DNA from: an uncultured Chlorobiaceae bacterium
Lineage (GTDB): Bacteria; Bacteroidota; Chlorobiia; Chlorobiales; Chlorobiaceae
Reading direction: 5' to 3'
Assembly: GCA_903994455.1 (NCBI GenBank)
Contig: CAJEXI010000001.1
Span: 62,001-126,000 of the forward strand
Length of the DNA: 64,000 nucleotides
Shown here: one piece after another, positions 26,749 to 36,379 of the stretch
Position numbering within the stretch: the stretch's first letter is position 1
How the letters are laid out: the number at the start of each line of letters is the position of its first letter
Program-made: the position numbers and the translations under genes
The notes under the pieces: model-generated
What the model was told of the DNA's origin: nothing
The model's database searches: none
The model's input: the letters and a program-made list of their open reading frames with translations, nothing else

Positions 26749-28188
26749 TCAGCAGGGAGCCGTCCGCTCAAAACAGGCAACGCTTTCGATGTGGCTGGTA
26801 TGCGGAAACATGTCGACCGGTTGCACCGATAAAAGCTGATAGCCGTGAAGGCTCATCTCCTTACCATCACGGGCAAGGCTTGCCGGGTTGCAACTGACAT
26901 AGATAATTCTCTCCGGTCGCAGCCTGAGCATGGTGGAAAGCGCCCTGGGATGCATTCCTGCTCTGGGAGGGTCGGTAATGATCACCCTCGGGGAATCATA
27001 GTTTTCGAGCGTATGAAGCATGGCCTGAAAATCCTTGAGATCGACCTGAAAAAATGCTGCGTTGCCGATGCCATTCAAGACAGCATTATTCTGCGCATCA
27101 TTGATGGAACTTTCAACCACTTCAAGGCCGATAACCTGACGGCAATAACGTGCCAGGTAGAGTGTTATGGTTCCTGTCCCACAATAGAGATCATAGAGGG
27201 TATCGTCAGGGCCGAGAGCCGCAACCTCAAGAATGCTCCTGTAGAGAAGCTCGGCTTGTGCAGAGTTTGTCTGAAAAAATGAGTTTGCAGAAATCCTGAA
27301 ATCAAGGCCGCCGAGACGTTCGGTAATGAATCCCTCGCCACTGAGGGTGAACTCACGGTCGCCGGTAGCAACAGTATTCATTCTGTCGGTCACATTGTTG
27401 ACCACCGTCATCTTCTGGCCTGCCATCCCGGCTTCGAGATGCTTGCTGTAGCGCTGCATCAACGCCTCATCATGCCACGAGGTCACCAAATTGACCATAA
27501 GCTCTTCACGGCTTTCACTGAAACGAACAACAAGATTCCGTAAAAAACCGGTGTGCGCCTTGACCGCATAAGGAGCAAGACCATTGGCCAGTGCAAATTC
27601 GCGAGTCAAGGCGAGCGTTTGATTCATCGCCTCTTTGGCAAGATAGCAGTAGTCGATATCGATCACCTTTTCAAAGTTGCCGGGTGTATGAAAACCGAGA
27701 GCAAACTCTTTTGGCCGTGAAAGTTGCTCCAGCGACAGCTCTTCAGGCAGAAGATAGCGCATGCTTGAAAAGGAAAATTCCATCTTGTTCCGATAATGAA
27801 ACGGCGCAAGAGCGGCAAGCACGGGGAGTACCGGTGGAGCAACAAAATTACCGAGATGCTCAAGAGCGTCCCTTACCTTTTTCTGCTTGTACTGGAGTTG
27901 CGCTTCATAGCGGATATGCATCAGCTTGCAGCCTCCGCATACGCCAAAATAGGAGCAGAGAGGTGTGGTTCTGTCGGGTGATGGCTGAAGAACCTCCATG
28001 GCAATGGCCTCAATATAGCGTTGGCGCACCTTTTTTATCCTGGCTGAAACCCGGTCGCCGACGGCAAGCATTCCGCTGACCATGACCGCCATACCATTGT
28101 CGAGCCGACCGAAACATTGATCTTTCTCTGCCAAATCAGTGACCCTCAACGCTATGATGTCACCTTTTCTGAAAATCTCTTCTGTCAT
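26749..28188 (-). CDS. rlmD: 23S rRNA (uracil-C5)-methyltransferase, RlmD/RumA family
   Basis: 479 residues. An N-terminal TRAM domain (residues ~1-65) is followed by the 4Fe-4S cluster motif CSYFGVCGGCKLMHI (CxxxxxCGxC) with a fourth Cys near residue 170, and a C-terminal Rossmann methyltransferase with DLYCGTGTITLYLA, ITDPPRAGMHPRAL and the catalytic IIYVSCNPASLARD motif. The family methylates U1939 (RlmD) or U747 (RlmC) of 23S rRNA or U54 of tRNA; the TRAM plus Fe-S layout fits RlmD best, but the exact target cannot be proven here. Confidence 0.85.
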   Translation of the reverse strand: MTEEIFRKGDIIALRVTDLAEKDQCFGRLDNGMAVMVSGMLAVGDRVSARIKKVRQRYIEAIAMEVLQPSPDRTTPLCSYFGVCGGCKLMHIRYEAQLQYKQKKVRDALEHLGNFVAPPVLPVLAALAPFHYRNKMEFSFSSMRYLLPEELSLEQLSRPKEFALGFHTPGNFEKVIDIDYCYLAKEAMNQTLALTREFALANGLAPYAVKAHTGFLRNLVVRFSESREELMVNLVTSWHDEALMQRYSKHLEAGMAGQKMTVVNNVTDRMNTVATGDREFTLSGEGFITERLGGLDFRISANSFFQTNSAQAELLYRSILEVAALGPDDTLYDLYCGTGTITLYLARYCRQVIGLEVVESSINDAQNNAVLNGIGNAAFFQVDLKDFQAMLHTLENYDSPRVIITDPPRAGMHPRALSTMLRLRPERIIYVSCNPASLARDGKEMSLHGYQLLSVQPVDMFPHTSHIESVACFERTAPC

Positions 28189-28242
28189 AAAACAACATTA
28201 ATCGCAATTGATGAAAATGGCTCTCCTCTCACTTCTGGCCAT

Positions 28243-28839
28243 TCAGGCAAAACCTTCCCGGCGCATGATGCGGGGCTGCATGATATTCTTCAACACCCAC
28301 GAAAAAACAAGATAGGCCAGCATCGCACTGCCGACCCCTATCAGGATACCGGCAAGAACGTCACCGGGATAGTGAACCCCAACATAGATCCGCGACCATG
28401 CGATAGCCAGAGCGTAGAGCATCATGATGATGGTAAAGAATTTTTCGACAAAGGGCCCCCGATGAAAAAAAATCCATAGTACTGTCGCCACTGCGGCTGA
28501 ATTGGCGGCATGGGATGAGGCAAATGAATAACTCCGTGGCTGGACGACAAGAAGACGAACGTGGTCGAGAGCAAAACAGGGCCGGATGCGCTGCACAAGA
28601 GGTTTGAGTATTCCTGATGCAACAAGATCGGCCATACCGACTGCAAAAAGCGCAAGAAGAATAACCGGAAACGCTGATTTTCCGCGTCGTACCACTATAA
28701 ACAGGGCAACGAGGACAAGAATATGCCCGGACAGCTTGACCCTGGTCAGAAAAACCATGAGGTCATCGGCTGCCGGGTGGATCAGATGAAGGTTCAGCAA
28801 CCGAAAGAGCCACACATCTGCCTGCTCGATGAGCGCCAT
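28243..28839 (-). CDS. PAP2-superfamily membrane phosphatase
   Basis: 198 residues with about five membrane segments. The three phosphatase signature motifs are present: KPLVQRIRP (KxxxxxxRP), SYSFASSHAAN (SxxH) and SRIYVGVHYPGD (SRxxxxxHxxxD). Members dephosphorylate lipid phosphates or undecaprenyl diphosphate in the membrane. The gene starts 5 bases after the yidC stop on the same strand, so it is probably translated from the rpmH-rnpA-yidD-yidC transcript. An undecaprenyl-diphosphatase role fits a cell-envelope operon but is inferred. Confidence 0.85.
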   Translation of the reverse strand: MALIEQADVWLFRLLNLHLIHPAADDLMVFLTRVKLSGHILVLVALFIVVRRGKSAFPVILLALFAVGMADLVASGILKPLVQRIRPCFALDHVRLLVVQPRSYSFASSHAANSAAVATVLWIFFHRGPFVEKFFTIIMMLYALAIAWSRIYVGVHYPGDVLAGILIGVGSAMLAYLVFSWVLKNIMQPRIMRREGFA

Positions 28840-28844
28840 CCTGT

Positions 28845-30599
28845 TTACTTTTTAGCTCCCCCTTTTTTCTGTTTCCGGGATGAACCAGAGGCAGAGAGTC
28901 CGAGATTTACTTTCGGCATATCGGCAGCAGTGGTCGTTTTGTTGATATAAAACTGCTGCGCCACACTGAAAATGTTAAACATAAGATAATAGAGACCAAG
29001 ACCAGCCGGCATATTATTAAAAAAGAGCAGCATCATGGCAGGAAACATGTACATCATCACTTTCATCTGCTCATTGGTCTGTGTCGTCGGGGTAATTTTC
29101 TGCTGCACAAAAACGGTCACCGCCATGAGAATCGGGAAGACGGCAATATGGCTGCCATACATGGGAATGGTGAACCCAAAATCAAGAATCGAATCAGGAA
29201 CCGACAAGTCCTTCGCCCAGAGAAAACTGTGCTGACGAAGCTGGATTGAGGAACGGAACACGTAGAACATAGCAAAGAGCAGCGGCATCTGTAGCACCAC
29301 AGGCAGGCAGCCTCCAATTGGGTTAACCCCGGCTTCCTTATAAATTCTGCCCAGCTCACTCTGCAGCTTTGCTGGATCGTCCTTATACTTCACCTGAAGC
29401 TCCTTGAGGACCGGCTGCAGGGCTGACATTTGTTTCATTGACTTCGTTGAAGCTATCGAAAGGGGATAGGTCACCAGTTTGATGAGGAAGGCAAAAATAA
29501 TAATAATAAGACCGTAATTACTGACGTAGGTATTCATCCAGTTGAAGACCGGCAAGATGATAAACTCAGCAAACGGCCTTGTCAGCCATTCCCATCCGAA
29601 ATCCATGATTTTTTCAAGATCGGCCTTCTGTGCCTTGACAATATCGTAATCGAGCGGCCCAAGATAGAGGGAAAACTTATCATTTACTATGTTGCCTGAT
29701 GAAGGAATAGCCATTTTCAGGGCCGCAAGGTAATTCTCAAATTCATTGCCCTTCTCTTTTTTTCCGTCCAGGTAAATCCCTGCGGTCTTTCCCTGGGGAA
29801 TCAGTGCAGCAACAAAATACTTGTCTCGCACAGCAACCCATTTCGCCTCCCCTGACTGTTCTTCACGGTATGCCTGAGTATCCTTGCTTGCATCAAGTTT
29901 GACCAGACTACCGCCAAGATATGCGCTGGCAAGTGCACTCTGGGCTTCATCTTCGCGATTTTTTTCGGAGTAGGGTACACCTCCATCCCACTGCAACTGA
30001 TATTCATTCCCCGCAAGCTCACTGGAGAATCCTGTCAGTTTGACATCATAATCGACATTGTAACTCTCCCCTCCAAAAAAGTAGGTGATATCGATAGCTT
30101 GCAGGGGAGCAACATCAAGGCGATAGTGTACGGCGTAACGCTCTTTGCCGGTCATGGTATGAAGAGTGTCTACGGTCATGCTGCGGAAATAGAGGTCGCG
30201 AGTATCGATTTTCTTGCCTTCACGGGTAAGAAAAAGCAGTGACAGTGCACCATTTTTTTGATTGCTGACCAGATCAAACGCCTTGCGATTACCATCAAGA
30301 TGTTTTTTCAGCACAAGGGACTTCAGGGTTGCGCCTTTTGAGGAGAGCGTTGCACGAAAAAGATCATTCTCTACCTTCATCAATTGCTCTTTACCGTCGG
30401 CAGAAGAGGCAAAAACACCAAAATTATCGGCAACCGGCACAGAAGAGGAGGGCAGGGTTGACGGTGCCTGGTGTTCAACCTGCACGGTGTTCACCGCCGG
30501 TGCCGGTTGCAACGGTTTATTTGCCGGCGACATAAACTGAAGCCAGACCATCATGATCACGGCTATAATTGCAAGGCCGGTTATCGAATTTCTATCCAT
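28845..30599 (-). CDS. yidC: Membrane protein insertase YidC
   Basis: 584 residues from the ATG at 30599 ([17 protein letters not shown]). An N-terminal membrane anchor precedes a large periplasmic beta domain (residues ~60-330) and the conserved five-helix insertase core with motifs [39 protein letters not shown] and the final helices ending in FYINKT. The C-terminus is basic (KQKKGGAKK), as expected for ribosome contact. YidC inserts and folds inner-membrane proteins alone or with SecYEG; secDF is present elsewhere in the window. The start overlaps yidD by 8 bases; an in-frame start at 30665 would lie deep inside yidD. Confidence 0.95.
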   Translation of the reverse strand: MDRNSITGLAIIAVIMMVWLQFMSPANKPLQPAPAVNTVQVEHQAPSTLPSSSVPVADNFGVFASSADGKEQLMKVENDLFRATLSSKGATLKSLVLKKHLDGNRKAFDLVSNQKNGALSLLFLTREGKKIDTRDLYFRSMTVDTLHTMTGKERYAVHYRLDVAPLQAIDITYFFGGESYNVDYDVKLTGFSSELAGNEYQLQWDGGVPYSEKNREDEAQSALASAYLGGSLVKLDASKDTQAYREEQSGEAKWVAVRDKYFVAALIPQGKTAGIYLDGKKEKGNEFENYLAALKMAIPSSGNIVNDKFSLYLGPLDYDIVKAQKADLEKIMDFGWEWLTRPFAEFIILPVFNWMNTYVSNYGLIIIIFAFLIKLVTYPLSIASTKSMKQMSALQPVLKELQVKYKDDPAKLQSELGRIYKEAGVNPIGGCLPVVLQMPLLFAMFYVFRSSIQLRQHSFLWAKDLSVPDSILDFGFTIPMYGSHIAVFPILMAVTVFVQQKITPTTQTNEQMKVMMYMFPAMMLLFFNNMPAGLGLYYLMFNIFSVAQQFYINKTTTAADMPKVNLGLSASGSSRKQKKGGAKK

Positions 30600-30876
30600 T
30601 ACCACTCTCTTTAATTTTATCAGAAAACTTTTTTTTGTTGAGGGATGCAGAAGGAACAGGGTCAAAACCGCCCTTCGAAAAAGGATTACATCGAAGAATA
30701 CGCCACAAGGTCAGCCAGGAAGCATAAAAAAAATGGTGATGCTGAAACGCTTCAAGCGCATAACTTGAACAGGTAGGCACATATTTGCAGGACGGACCGA
30801 GCAATGGCGACAGAAACGCCCGGTAAAATTTTATCAGTACTATCGGTATCTGATTGAAAAACTTCCAGCTACTCAT
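30592..30876 (-). CDS. yidD: Membrane protein insertion efficiency factor YidD
   Basis: 94 residues. The family pattern is clear: an amphipathic N-terminal helix ([18 protein letters not shown]), then [12 protein letters not shown], and [17 protein letters not shown]. YidD assists YidC-dependent insertion at the inner membrane. It lies between rnpA and yidC in the conserved order and its stop overlaps the yidC start by 8 bases. Confidence 0.93.
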   Translation of the reverse strand: MSSWKFFNQIPIVLIKFYRAFLSPLLGPSCKYVPTCSSYALEAFQHHHFFYASWLTLWRILRCNPFSKGGFDPVPSASLNKKKFSDKIKESGNG

Positions 30877-30919
30877 GCTGTTTCATACAACGTTATCCGG
30901 TAGAGTTAAGCGCCAGAGT

Positions 30920-31351
30920 TCAGGAAAAAATCATATTTCCCATTAAAACCCGGATCTCCTGCCTGAATGTTTCAAGGTCCGGAAAAGTCTTCTTTCTGCT
31001 CATATAGAGAAAAACGATACAGAGCATGTCGCCCGCACTGCCATCACCAGAGTACTCTGCCTTCCCCTGAAGCTGTGATTTTTCAAGACGGTAGGCCTCT
31101 CTCATCATTCTTTTTACCTTGTTGCGTCTGACAGCCGAAGGGACTGTTTTTTTACTCACCGCAAACAATATTGCCGGAACTCTCTGAACAATACAGGCTT
31201 CGGGCTTGAGGGAGGCGTACACAATCCTCAAAAAATCCCCTTTCATACTCTTCCCACTTCTGAAAAGCAATGAAATCAGTTGCTTTTTCCTCAATATCTC
31301 ATGCTTGCGCAGAGAATGGATATGTACGTTCTTCAAAACATGAAAAAGCAA
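30920..31351 (-). CDS. rnpA: Ribonuclease P protein component
   Basis: 143 residues, basic. The RNR signature AVRRNKVKRMMREAYRLEK is in the centre, preceded by the beta-sheet segment FAVSKKTVPSA. It is the protein cofactor of RNase P, which matures tRNA 5' ends. It lies 48 bases downstream of rpmH and 43 bases upstream of yidD, the usual order. There may be a few extra residues at the N-terminus (MLFHVLKNVHIHSLRKHEIL), since many homologues begin near LRKHEIL, but no in-frame ATG exists there. Confidence 0.92.
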   Translation of the reverse strand: MLFHVLKNVHIHSLRKHEILRKKQLISLLFRSGKSMKGDFLRIVYASLKPEACIVQRVPAILFAVSKKTVPSAVRRNKVKRMMREAYRLEKSQLQGKAEYSGDGSAGDMLCIVFLYMSRKKTFPDLETFRQEIRVLMGNMIFS

Positions 31352-31399
31352 TGATCATTCATCGTTACCATGACAGACTACGCCGGAGGCACCGGTCAC

Positions 31400-31561
31400 T
31401 TATTGGCCCGCAGTACCCATATCACAACTGACGCTCAGCGAGTGACGCCCCTTGGCCCTTCTTGCAGAAAGAACTTTCCGGCCGTTCTTGGTCGACATTC
31501 TCTGTCTGAATCCATGCTTGTTCCTTCTTTTTCTGTTTCGCGGCTGATAGGTTCTTTTCAT
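31400..31561 (-). CDS. rpmH: 50S ribosomal protein L34
   Basis: Translating the reverse strand from ATG at 31561 gives 53 residues beginning [20 protein letters not shown] and continuing with [20 protein letters not shown], an unmistakable L34, and ending ...DMGTAGQ with TAA at 31400. The last ~10 residues extend beyond the usual L34 end. It is the first gene of the rpmH-rnpA-yidD-yidC cluster and is divergent from dnaA, the classical origin-proximal arrangement. L34 sits near the peptide exit part of the large ribosomal subunit. Confidence 0.96.
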   Translation of the reverse strand: MKRTYQPRNRKRRNKHGFRQRMSTKNGRKVLSARRAKGRHSLSVSCDMGTAGQ

Positions 31562-32031
31562 CGCTTGGAGCTCCACACTTGTTTAAAGATGTACAAAATT
31601 TCAGGGCGCGTAATTTAGCATAATGGCCGGTCATTAACAAATGCTTCCGCTCCATACTCGACTCTTCCACCCAACCTGAAGCTTTTTTTGTAACAGAAAA
31701 TCACCGGCAAGAGTTAAAAAATATTTCGCCTTTCACAAGTTATAAACAATGTGGATAACTTGTGGATGAAATAAATTTACCCGGCCAATCCCCAGATACA
31801 CCGCCCCTTTCAAAGAATCAACACATGTTGACTACTTTCACCCTTAATTGACCTAACTTACAAAAATAATATAGTTTATCATGTTCAAAACTTTACCCTG
31901 CACGATCAATCATCAGTCGCTACTTTTCATAAAGGAAATTGTTTTTTATCCACCGAAAAAACTAACTTGTGAACACTGAATGTTGATGGAGCTGGCAATA
32001 TCGGCCCTTACCTCTTTAATTTCTTTTTTTT
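31562..32031. other. rpmH-dnaA intergenic region with DnaA boxes; candidate oriC and divergent promoters
   Basis: 470 AT-rich bases with no gene. A perfect DnaA box TGTGGATAA is at 31750-31758, a one-mismatch box TGTGGATGA at 31761-31769, and TTATCCACC at 31946-31954. Long A/T stretches (31861-31880, 31920-31950) could be unwinding elements. The region must also hold the divergent promoters for rpmH and dnaA. The rpmH-dnaA spacer is a classical site of bacterial oriC, but the dnaA-dnaN spacer here also has candidate boxes. Confidence 0.6.
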
Positions 32032-33507
32032 ATGACTGAAGTTACGTCAAAATCGTTTACGGAATATTCCCCAACGAAAGCGCCGAAAAATAACCTCATG
32101 GAACAGCAGGTGTGGGAAGCATGCCTCAATGTTATCCGCGAAAAAATTAATCCTCTGGCCTTCAAAACCTGGTTTTTTCCAATTAAGCCCTTAAGTTTTT
32201 CCTGTAGTGAACTGACCATAGAGGTGCCAAGCCAGTTTTTTTACGAATGGATCGAAGAAAATTATTCCTCTTTTTTAAAGGAGGCGCTGAAAGAAGTTAT
32301 TGGCCCTGAAGCAAGATTGATGTATTCAATTGTCATGGATAAATCGCAGGGTCAACCCGTCACCATTGAGTTGCCCCATCAAAATTCGATGAACAGTGAT
32401 TTTATCTCTGCAAGTCGAGCTTCAGAAACCCGCTCTAAAAACAGCGAAGAGTTCAATCGGAACCTTGCACGCTTTGAAACACATCTCAACTCAAAATACA
32501 CCTTTGATACTCTTATCAGAGGTGACTGTAACTCACTGGCCTTTGCCGCATCAAAATCTGTCGCACAAAGCCCTGGTCAAAACGCCTTTAACCCACTGGT
32601 GATTTATGGTGGCGTAGGACTTGGTAAAACACACATGATGCAGGCTGTCGGTAACAGTGTTCGGCAAAACAGACTCTCCGAAAGAGTTCTTTATGTCTCC
32701 AGCGAAAAATTTGCTATCGACTTTGTCAATGCTATCCAGAATGGCAAAATCCAGGAGTTTTCCTCTTTTTATCGTTCGATTGATGTGCTTATTATCGACG
32801 ATATTCAGTTTTTTTCAGGCAAAGAAAAAACACAAGAGGAGATTTTTCATATCTTTAACACCCTGCATCAGTCCAACAAGCAAATTATCCTCTCTGCAGA
32901 TCGCCCCATCAAAGACATCAAGGGTATTGAAGATCGATTGATCTCGCGCTTTAACTGGGGGCTGTCGGCCGATATTCAACCTCCTGATTATGAAACTCGC
33001 AAGGCGATCATTCTCAGCAAACTCCAGCAGAGTGGAGTGAATCTTGATGATACTGTCATCGAATTTATTGCAACCAATGTCACTGAAAATGTCAGGGAGC
33101 TTGAGGGGTGTATTGTTAAATTGCTGGCAGCGCAGTCGCTTGACAACAGGGAAATTGATCTCCAGTTTACAAAATCAACACTGAAAGATATTATCAGGCA
33201 CACGACCAAACGCCTGACCCTCGACACTATCGAAAAAGCGGTCTGTTCCTATTTTGCCATCACCTCCAATGACCTGAAGGGAAAATCAAAGAAGAAGGAG
33301 ATCGCTTTTGGCCGGCAGGTTGCAATGTATCTGGCAAAACTGTTGACCGATTCTTCACTGAAAACCATAGGCCTTCATTTTGGTGGCAGAGATCACTCAA
33401 CCGTCATCCATGCCGTTACAACAATCACAAAAAGGGTCGATTCAATCAATGAAGAGAGAAAAAAAATTGAGGAGATAAGGAAAAGGATTGAGATTCTTTC
33501 GATGTAA
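32032..33507 (+). CDS. dnaA: Chromosomal replication initiator DnaA
   Basis: 491 residues with the four DnaA domains: domain I (about 20-100, [21 protein letters not shown]), a short linker, the AAA+ domain III with Walker [16 protein letters not shown] and Walker [20 protein letters not shown], and the domain IV DNA-binding helix-turn-helix with the signature [11 protein letters not shown]. DnaA-ATP binds DnaA boxes and opens oriC. The gene is flanked on both sides by DnaA-box-containing spacers, which also suggests autoregulation. It is followed by dnaN and recF in the standard order. Confidence 0.97.
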   Translation: MTEVTSKSFTEYSPTKAPKNNLMEQQVWEACLNVIREKINPLAFKTWFFPIKPLSFSCSELTIEVPSQFFYEWIEENYSSFLKEALKEVIGPEARLMYSIVMDKSQGQPVTIELPHQNSMNSDFISASRASETRSKNSEEFNRNLARFETHLNSKYTFDTLIRGDCNSLAFAASKSVAQSPGQNAFNPLVIYGGVGLGKTHMMQAVGNSVRQNRLSERVLYVSSEKFAIDFVNAIQNGKIQEFSSFYRSIDVLIIDDIQFFSGKEKTQEEIFHIFNTLHQSNKQIILSADRPIKDIKGIEDRLISRFNWGLSADIQPPDYETRKAIILSKLQQSGVNLDDTVIEFIATNVTENVRELEGCIVKLLAAQSLDNREIDLQFTKSTLKDIIRHTTKRLTLDTIEKAVCSYFAITSNDLKGKSKKKEIAFGRQVAMYLAKLLTDSSLKTIGLHFGGRDHSTVIHAVTTITKRVDSINEERKKIEEIRKRIEILSM

Positions 33508-33787
33508 ATCAGAATGTGTATAACCTGTTGAAAAGATGTGTGGTAAATCTTGATAAGTCACACCTTGTCAACACTCAACCATCACCGCAAAATGTATCAA
33601 CAAACCCTGAACAGAGCGCCGAAGCTTCAACGCACAGGTTATCAACAATTTGACACAGCAGGATGAGTTGTATAACTTGTTTTATTATAAATTATTAAAT
33701 ATATAGAGCCGGAAATTTTCCGGTTATCAACACCACCAACAACAACAACAATTTTTATAAATATTTAAATAGTTAAAACTGAAGCAG
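33508..33787. other. dnaA-dnaN intergenic region with DnaA-box-like sites and AT-rich tract
   Basis: 280 bases without a gene. TTATCAACA (one mismatch from the DnaA consensus) occurs at 33639-33647 and 33724-33732 in the same orientation. Between them lies a strong AT tract (about 33678-33710: tttattataaattattaaat), a good duplex-unwinding candidate, and another AT run precedes dnaN (33755-33780). The layout fits the bipartite origins that flank dnaA in some bacteria. Confidence 0.5.
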
Positions 33788-34912
33788 ATGAAAATAATTT
33801 CTTCGATACGTCAGTTGCAGGATCCTGTCAGTAAGGTAGGTCAGGCGATCCCTGCCAAAACCATGGATGTGCGTTTTGAAAATGTTCATTTATCCATTGA
33901 ACCACATCACCTAACGCTTTATGCTACGGACGGTGAACTCTCCATAACAGCAAAAACTGATGTTGAGACCTCTGATAGTGGAAATATTGGTATCAATGCA
34001 AGAACTCTTCAGGATTTTCTTCGGAGTATGTACGATACGGCTGTAACTTTTGTCATTGAGCGGCAGGAGATCAGCGATCATGGTATGGTAAACATCACCA
34101 CCGACAAGGGTCAGTATAAAATAGCGTGTCTCTTTGAAAGCAAGCATGAAAAGTATGAAAAGAGCTATGATATTTCCATTGAGCTTGAAACCGCAGAATT
34201 CCTTGATGTCATCCAGAAAACCATTTTTGCCTGTAGTGTTGATGGCATGAGACCGGCCATGATGGGCGTGCTTTTCGAACTAGAAGGCAGTACCATCACT
34301 GCGGTGTCAACCGACGGACACCGACTGGTACGGTGCCGAAAAAATTCATCACTCGATATTGCCGAAAAACAGAAAATCGTTGTGCCAGCACGAGTGCTTT
34401 CCATTCTGCAAAAACTTGCTCAGCATGAATCTTTGACGATGTGCATTGATGCCGACCGACGGTTTGTCCGTTTTATTATCGGTAATATTGTGCTTGATGC
34501 CGCTTTGATTGTTGAACCGTATCCGAATTATGATGCTGTGATTCCTGTCGAGCATGATAAACATGTCATCATCAACCGTTCCCTGATTTATGACTCGGTA
34601 AGACGTGTTGGTCGATTTTCCAGTATTGGTGATATCAAGATGAAGATTGAGAATCAGCTTTTGAAGGTGATGGCTGAAAATACCAATGATGGAGAAGCTG
34701 CCCAGGAAGAATTACCGTGTCTTTATACCGGCGAACCTCTTATGATTGGTTTTAACTCGAAATTTATTGAAGCCGCTCTTGCGCACCTCGATGATAATGA
34801 GATTCGTATCGAACTGAAAAGTCCAACAACAGCCGTGATTTTCAAGCCGCACAAGGAGGTCGATGACGATAAATTCATGATCCTCGTGATGCCTGTTCGA
34901 ATTAATAGTTGA
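33788..34912 (+). CDS. dnaN: DNA polymerase III beta subunit (sliding clamp)
   Basis: 374 residues, the normal length for the three-domain clamp, which encircles DNA and tethers polymerase III. Visible conserved parts are the N-terminal KIISSIRQLQDPVSKVGQAI, the domain-2 segment AVSTDGHRLVRC, and the C-terminal LVMPVRIN that ends the peptide-binding pocket. It follows dnaA and precedes recF by 16 bases. Confidence 0.95.
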   Translation: MKIISSIRQLQDPVSKVGQAIPAKTMDVRFENVHLSIEPHHLTLYATDGELSITAKTDVETSDSGNIGINARTLQDFLRSMYDTAVTFVIERQEISDHGMVNITTDKGQYKIACLFESKHEKYEKSYDISIELETAEFLDVIQKTIFACSVDGMRPAMMGVLFELEGSTITAVSTDGHRLVRCRKNSSLDIAEKQKIVVPARVLSILQKLAQHESLTMCIDADRRFVRFIIGNIVLDAALIVEPYPNYDAVIPVEHDKHVIINRSLIYDSVRRVGRFSSIGDIKMKIENQLLKVMAENTNDGEAAQEELPCLYTGEPLMIGFNSKFIEAALAHLDDNEIRIELKSPTTAVIFKPHKEVDDDKFMILVMPVRINS

Positions 34913-34928
34913 AGAGTCGGTAATATTC

Positions 34929-36038
34929 TTGAGACTTCAGTCTTTACATTACCATAATTTCCGGAACCACCGGTTGTTAACTTTTGAGCCAGTTGATGGT
35001 ATTACTGTTATTTACGGTAAAAATGGGTCAGGGAAAACATCGCTTCTTGAAGGAGTTCACTTTTGTGCGCTGACGAAAGGGTTGGGCGGTGCCTTGGATA
35101 GCGAGTGTCTGTCATTTTCGTCAGATTATTTTTTACTTGACGGGAGCTTTCGCAGTGACCATGATGCACCTGTGACGGTAAAAGTCATCTATAAAAAGGA
35201 GAAAGAGAAACAGATTATTGTGAACAACAGTGAGGTTAAACCCTTTTCACAGCATATTGGACGTATTCCCTGTATCACCTTTTCACCTGCCGAGATGGTG
35301 ATTGTCAACGGTTCTCCGGCTGAGCGAAGGCGTTTCATCGATAATGCTATCAGTCAGACGAACAGGCAATACCTTGATGATTTGTTGGCCTATCGACGCG
35401 TTTTGCTGCAGAGAAATGCCTTGCTTGTTCAGTTATCTGACAAAAAGAGTGTCCACAGAGCGATGTTGTCTCTCTGGACAGAACAACTCTCAATGCATGC
35501 GGCATCAATTGTTTCAGGCAGAGTGCAGTTTATCACAGCTTTTAATGAGCGGTTCAGGAAGCTTTATAGCCATTTTTCTGTCGATGAAGAGCCTGGTATC
35601 AGTTATCGTTGCTCACTCGGTATCATCAAGAATGAGAGTTCGACGGAGCTTCTTACTTCGTTGTTTCTTGCAAAGTTTCAGCAGACAGAGAGGCAGGAAA
35701 TTTTTCGTGCTCAAACCCTGACTGGTCCGCATCGTGATGATTTATCATTTTTTCTTAATGACAAGGAGATCAAAAAATATGCATCACAGGGTCAACTACG
35801 AACATTTCTTATTGGCCTAAAGCTGACACAGCATCAATTGTTTTTTGAGCTGCTTGGAGAAAAGCCAGTTTGCCTGCTTGATGATATTTTCAGTGAACTT
35901 GATGCTTCAAGGATCGCAGCTCTTTTTACTCTTCTTGAAACATTTGGGCAAACGATGATCACATCAACAGAAAAAAAAGGGCAGGGCGAGGTTACTTCCC
36001 TGTCCATTGAATCGCTCAAACAAACCGTGGAGGTGTGA
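34929..36038 (+). CDS. recF: DNA replication and repair protein RecF
   Basis: 369 residues of the SMC-like ATPase RecF, which helps load RecA at gaps. N-terminal LHYHNFRNHRLLTF and Walker A VIYGKNGSGKTSLLEGVHF, the signature segment ASQGQLRTFLIGLKL, and Walker B KPVCLLDDIFSELD are all present. No ATG fits; the reading frame begins with TTG at 34929, which gives the expected family N-terminus MRLQSL, so a TTG start is proposed. The stop overlaps the ribosome-binding region of the DUF721 gene, so the two are coupled. Confidence 0.94.
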   Translation: MRLQSLHYHNFRNHRLLTFEPVDGITVIYGKNGSGKTSLLEGVHFCALTKGLGGALDSECLSFSSDYFLLDGSFRSDHDAPVTVKVIYKKEKEKQIIVNNSEVKPFSQHIGRIPCITFSPAEMVIVNGSPAERRRFIDNAISQTNRQYLDDLLAYRRVLLQRNALLVQLSDKKSVHRAMLSLWTEQLSMHAASIVSGRVQFITAFNERFRKLYSHFSVDEEPGISYRCSLGIIKNESSTELLTSLFLAKFQQTERQEIFRAQTLTGPHRDDLSFFLNDKEIKKYASQGQLRTFLIGLKLTQHQLFFELLGEKPVCLLDDIFSELDASRIAALFTLLETFGQTMITSTEKKGQGEVTSLSIESLKQTVEV

Positions 36039-36040
36039 GT

Positions 36041-36334
36041 ATGTCAAGAATAAAAAGTCCAAAAAAATTCTCGGCGCTGGTAGGTGATCTGTACCAAATG
36101 CTGGGGATGGAAGAGGCCTGCCAGCAGTTCAAAACCCTACAGTTGTGGAATACGGTTGTAGGGGAGGCTATTGCAGAGGCGACTGTTCTTGAACGATTCA
36201 CTGGTGGTCAGTTGTTTATTCGGGTCAAGAACCCTGCATGGAGAATGGAGCTTAATTTCCGTAAAAAGGAGATCCTCGCCAAACTGAATACGGCACTCAA
36301 CAATGTTATGGTTCAGGAGATTATTTTCAGATAA
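36041..36334 (+). CDS. DUF721 (DciA-like) protein
   Basis: 97 residues from the ATG at 36041, which has a strong GGAGGTG ribosome site at 36029-36035; a GTG at 36035 inside that site is less likely. The pattern LWNTVVGEAIAEATVLERFTGGQLFIRV then NPAWRMELNFRKKEI is the DUF721 core. DUF721 proteins include DciA, the ancestral loader of the replicative helicase in bacteria without DnaC. Its position as the last gene of dnaA-dnaN-recF supports a replication role, though the protein lacks the extra DciA N-terminal domain. Confidence 0.82.
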   Translation: MSRIKSPKKFSALVGDLYQMLGMEEACQQFKTLQLWNTVVGEAIAEATVLERFTGGQLFIRVKNPAWRMELNFRKKEILAKLNTALNNVMVQEIIFR

Positions 36335-36368
36335 ACGAGCTGTACACTCTTGATGACAGCCCGTTTAT
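36331..36368. terminator. Bidirectional hairpin between the recF operon and the flavodiiron gene
   Basis: Bases 36331-36343 (ATAAACGAGCTGT) pair with 36356-36368 (ACAGCCCGTTTAT) with one mismatch, making a 12-pair stem that begins at the DUF721 stop codon. Convergent genes end on each side (36334 and 36380), so a shared terminator is the natural reading. T-tracts are short. Confidence 0.6.
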
Positions 36369-36379
36369 CCAAAGATCAA

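Noticed and set aside
27591..28079. 162-codon plus-strand open frame opposite rlmD
   Set aside because: Lies wholly within the conserved rlmD gene and shows no domain.
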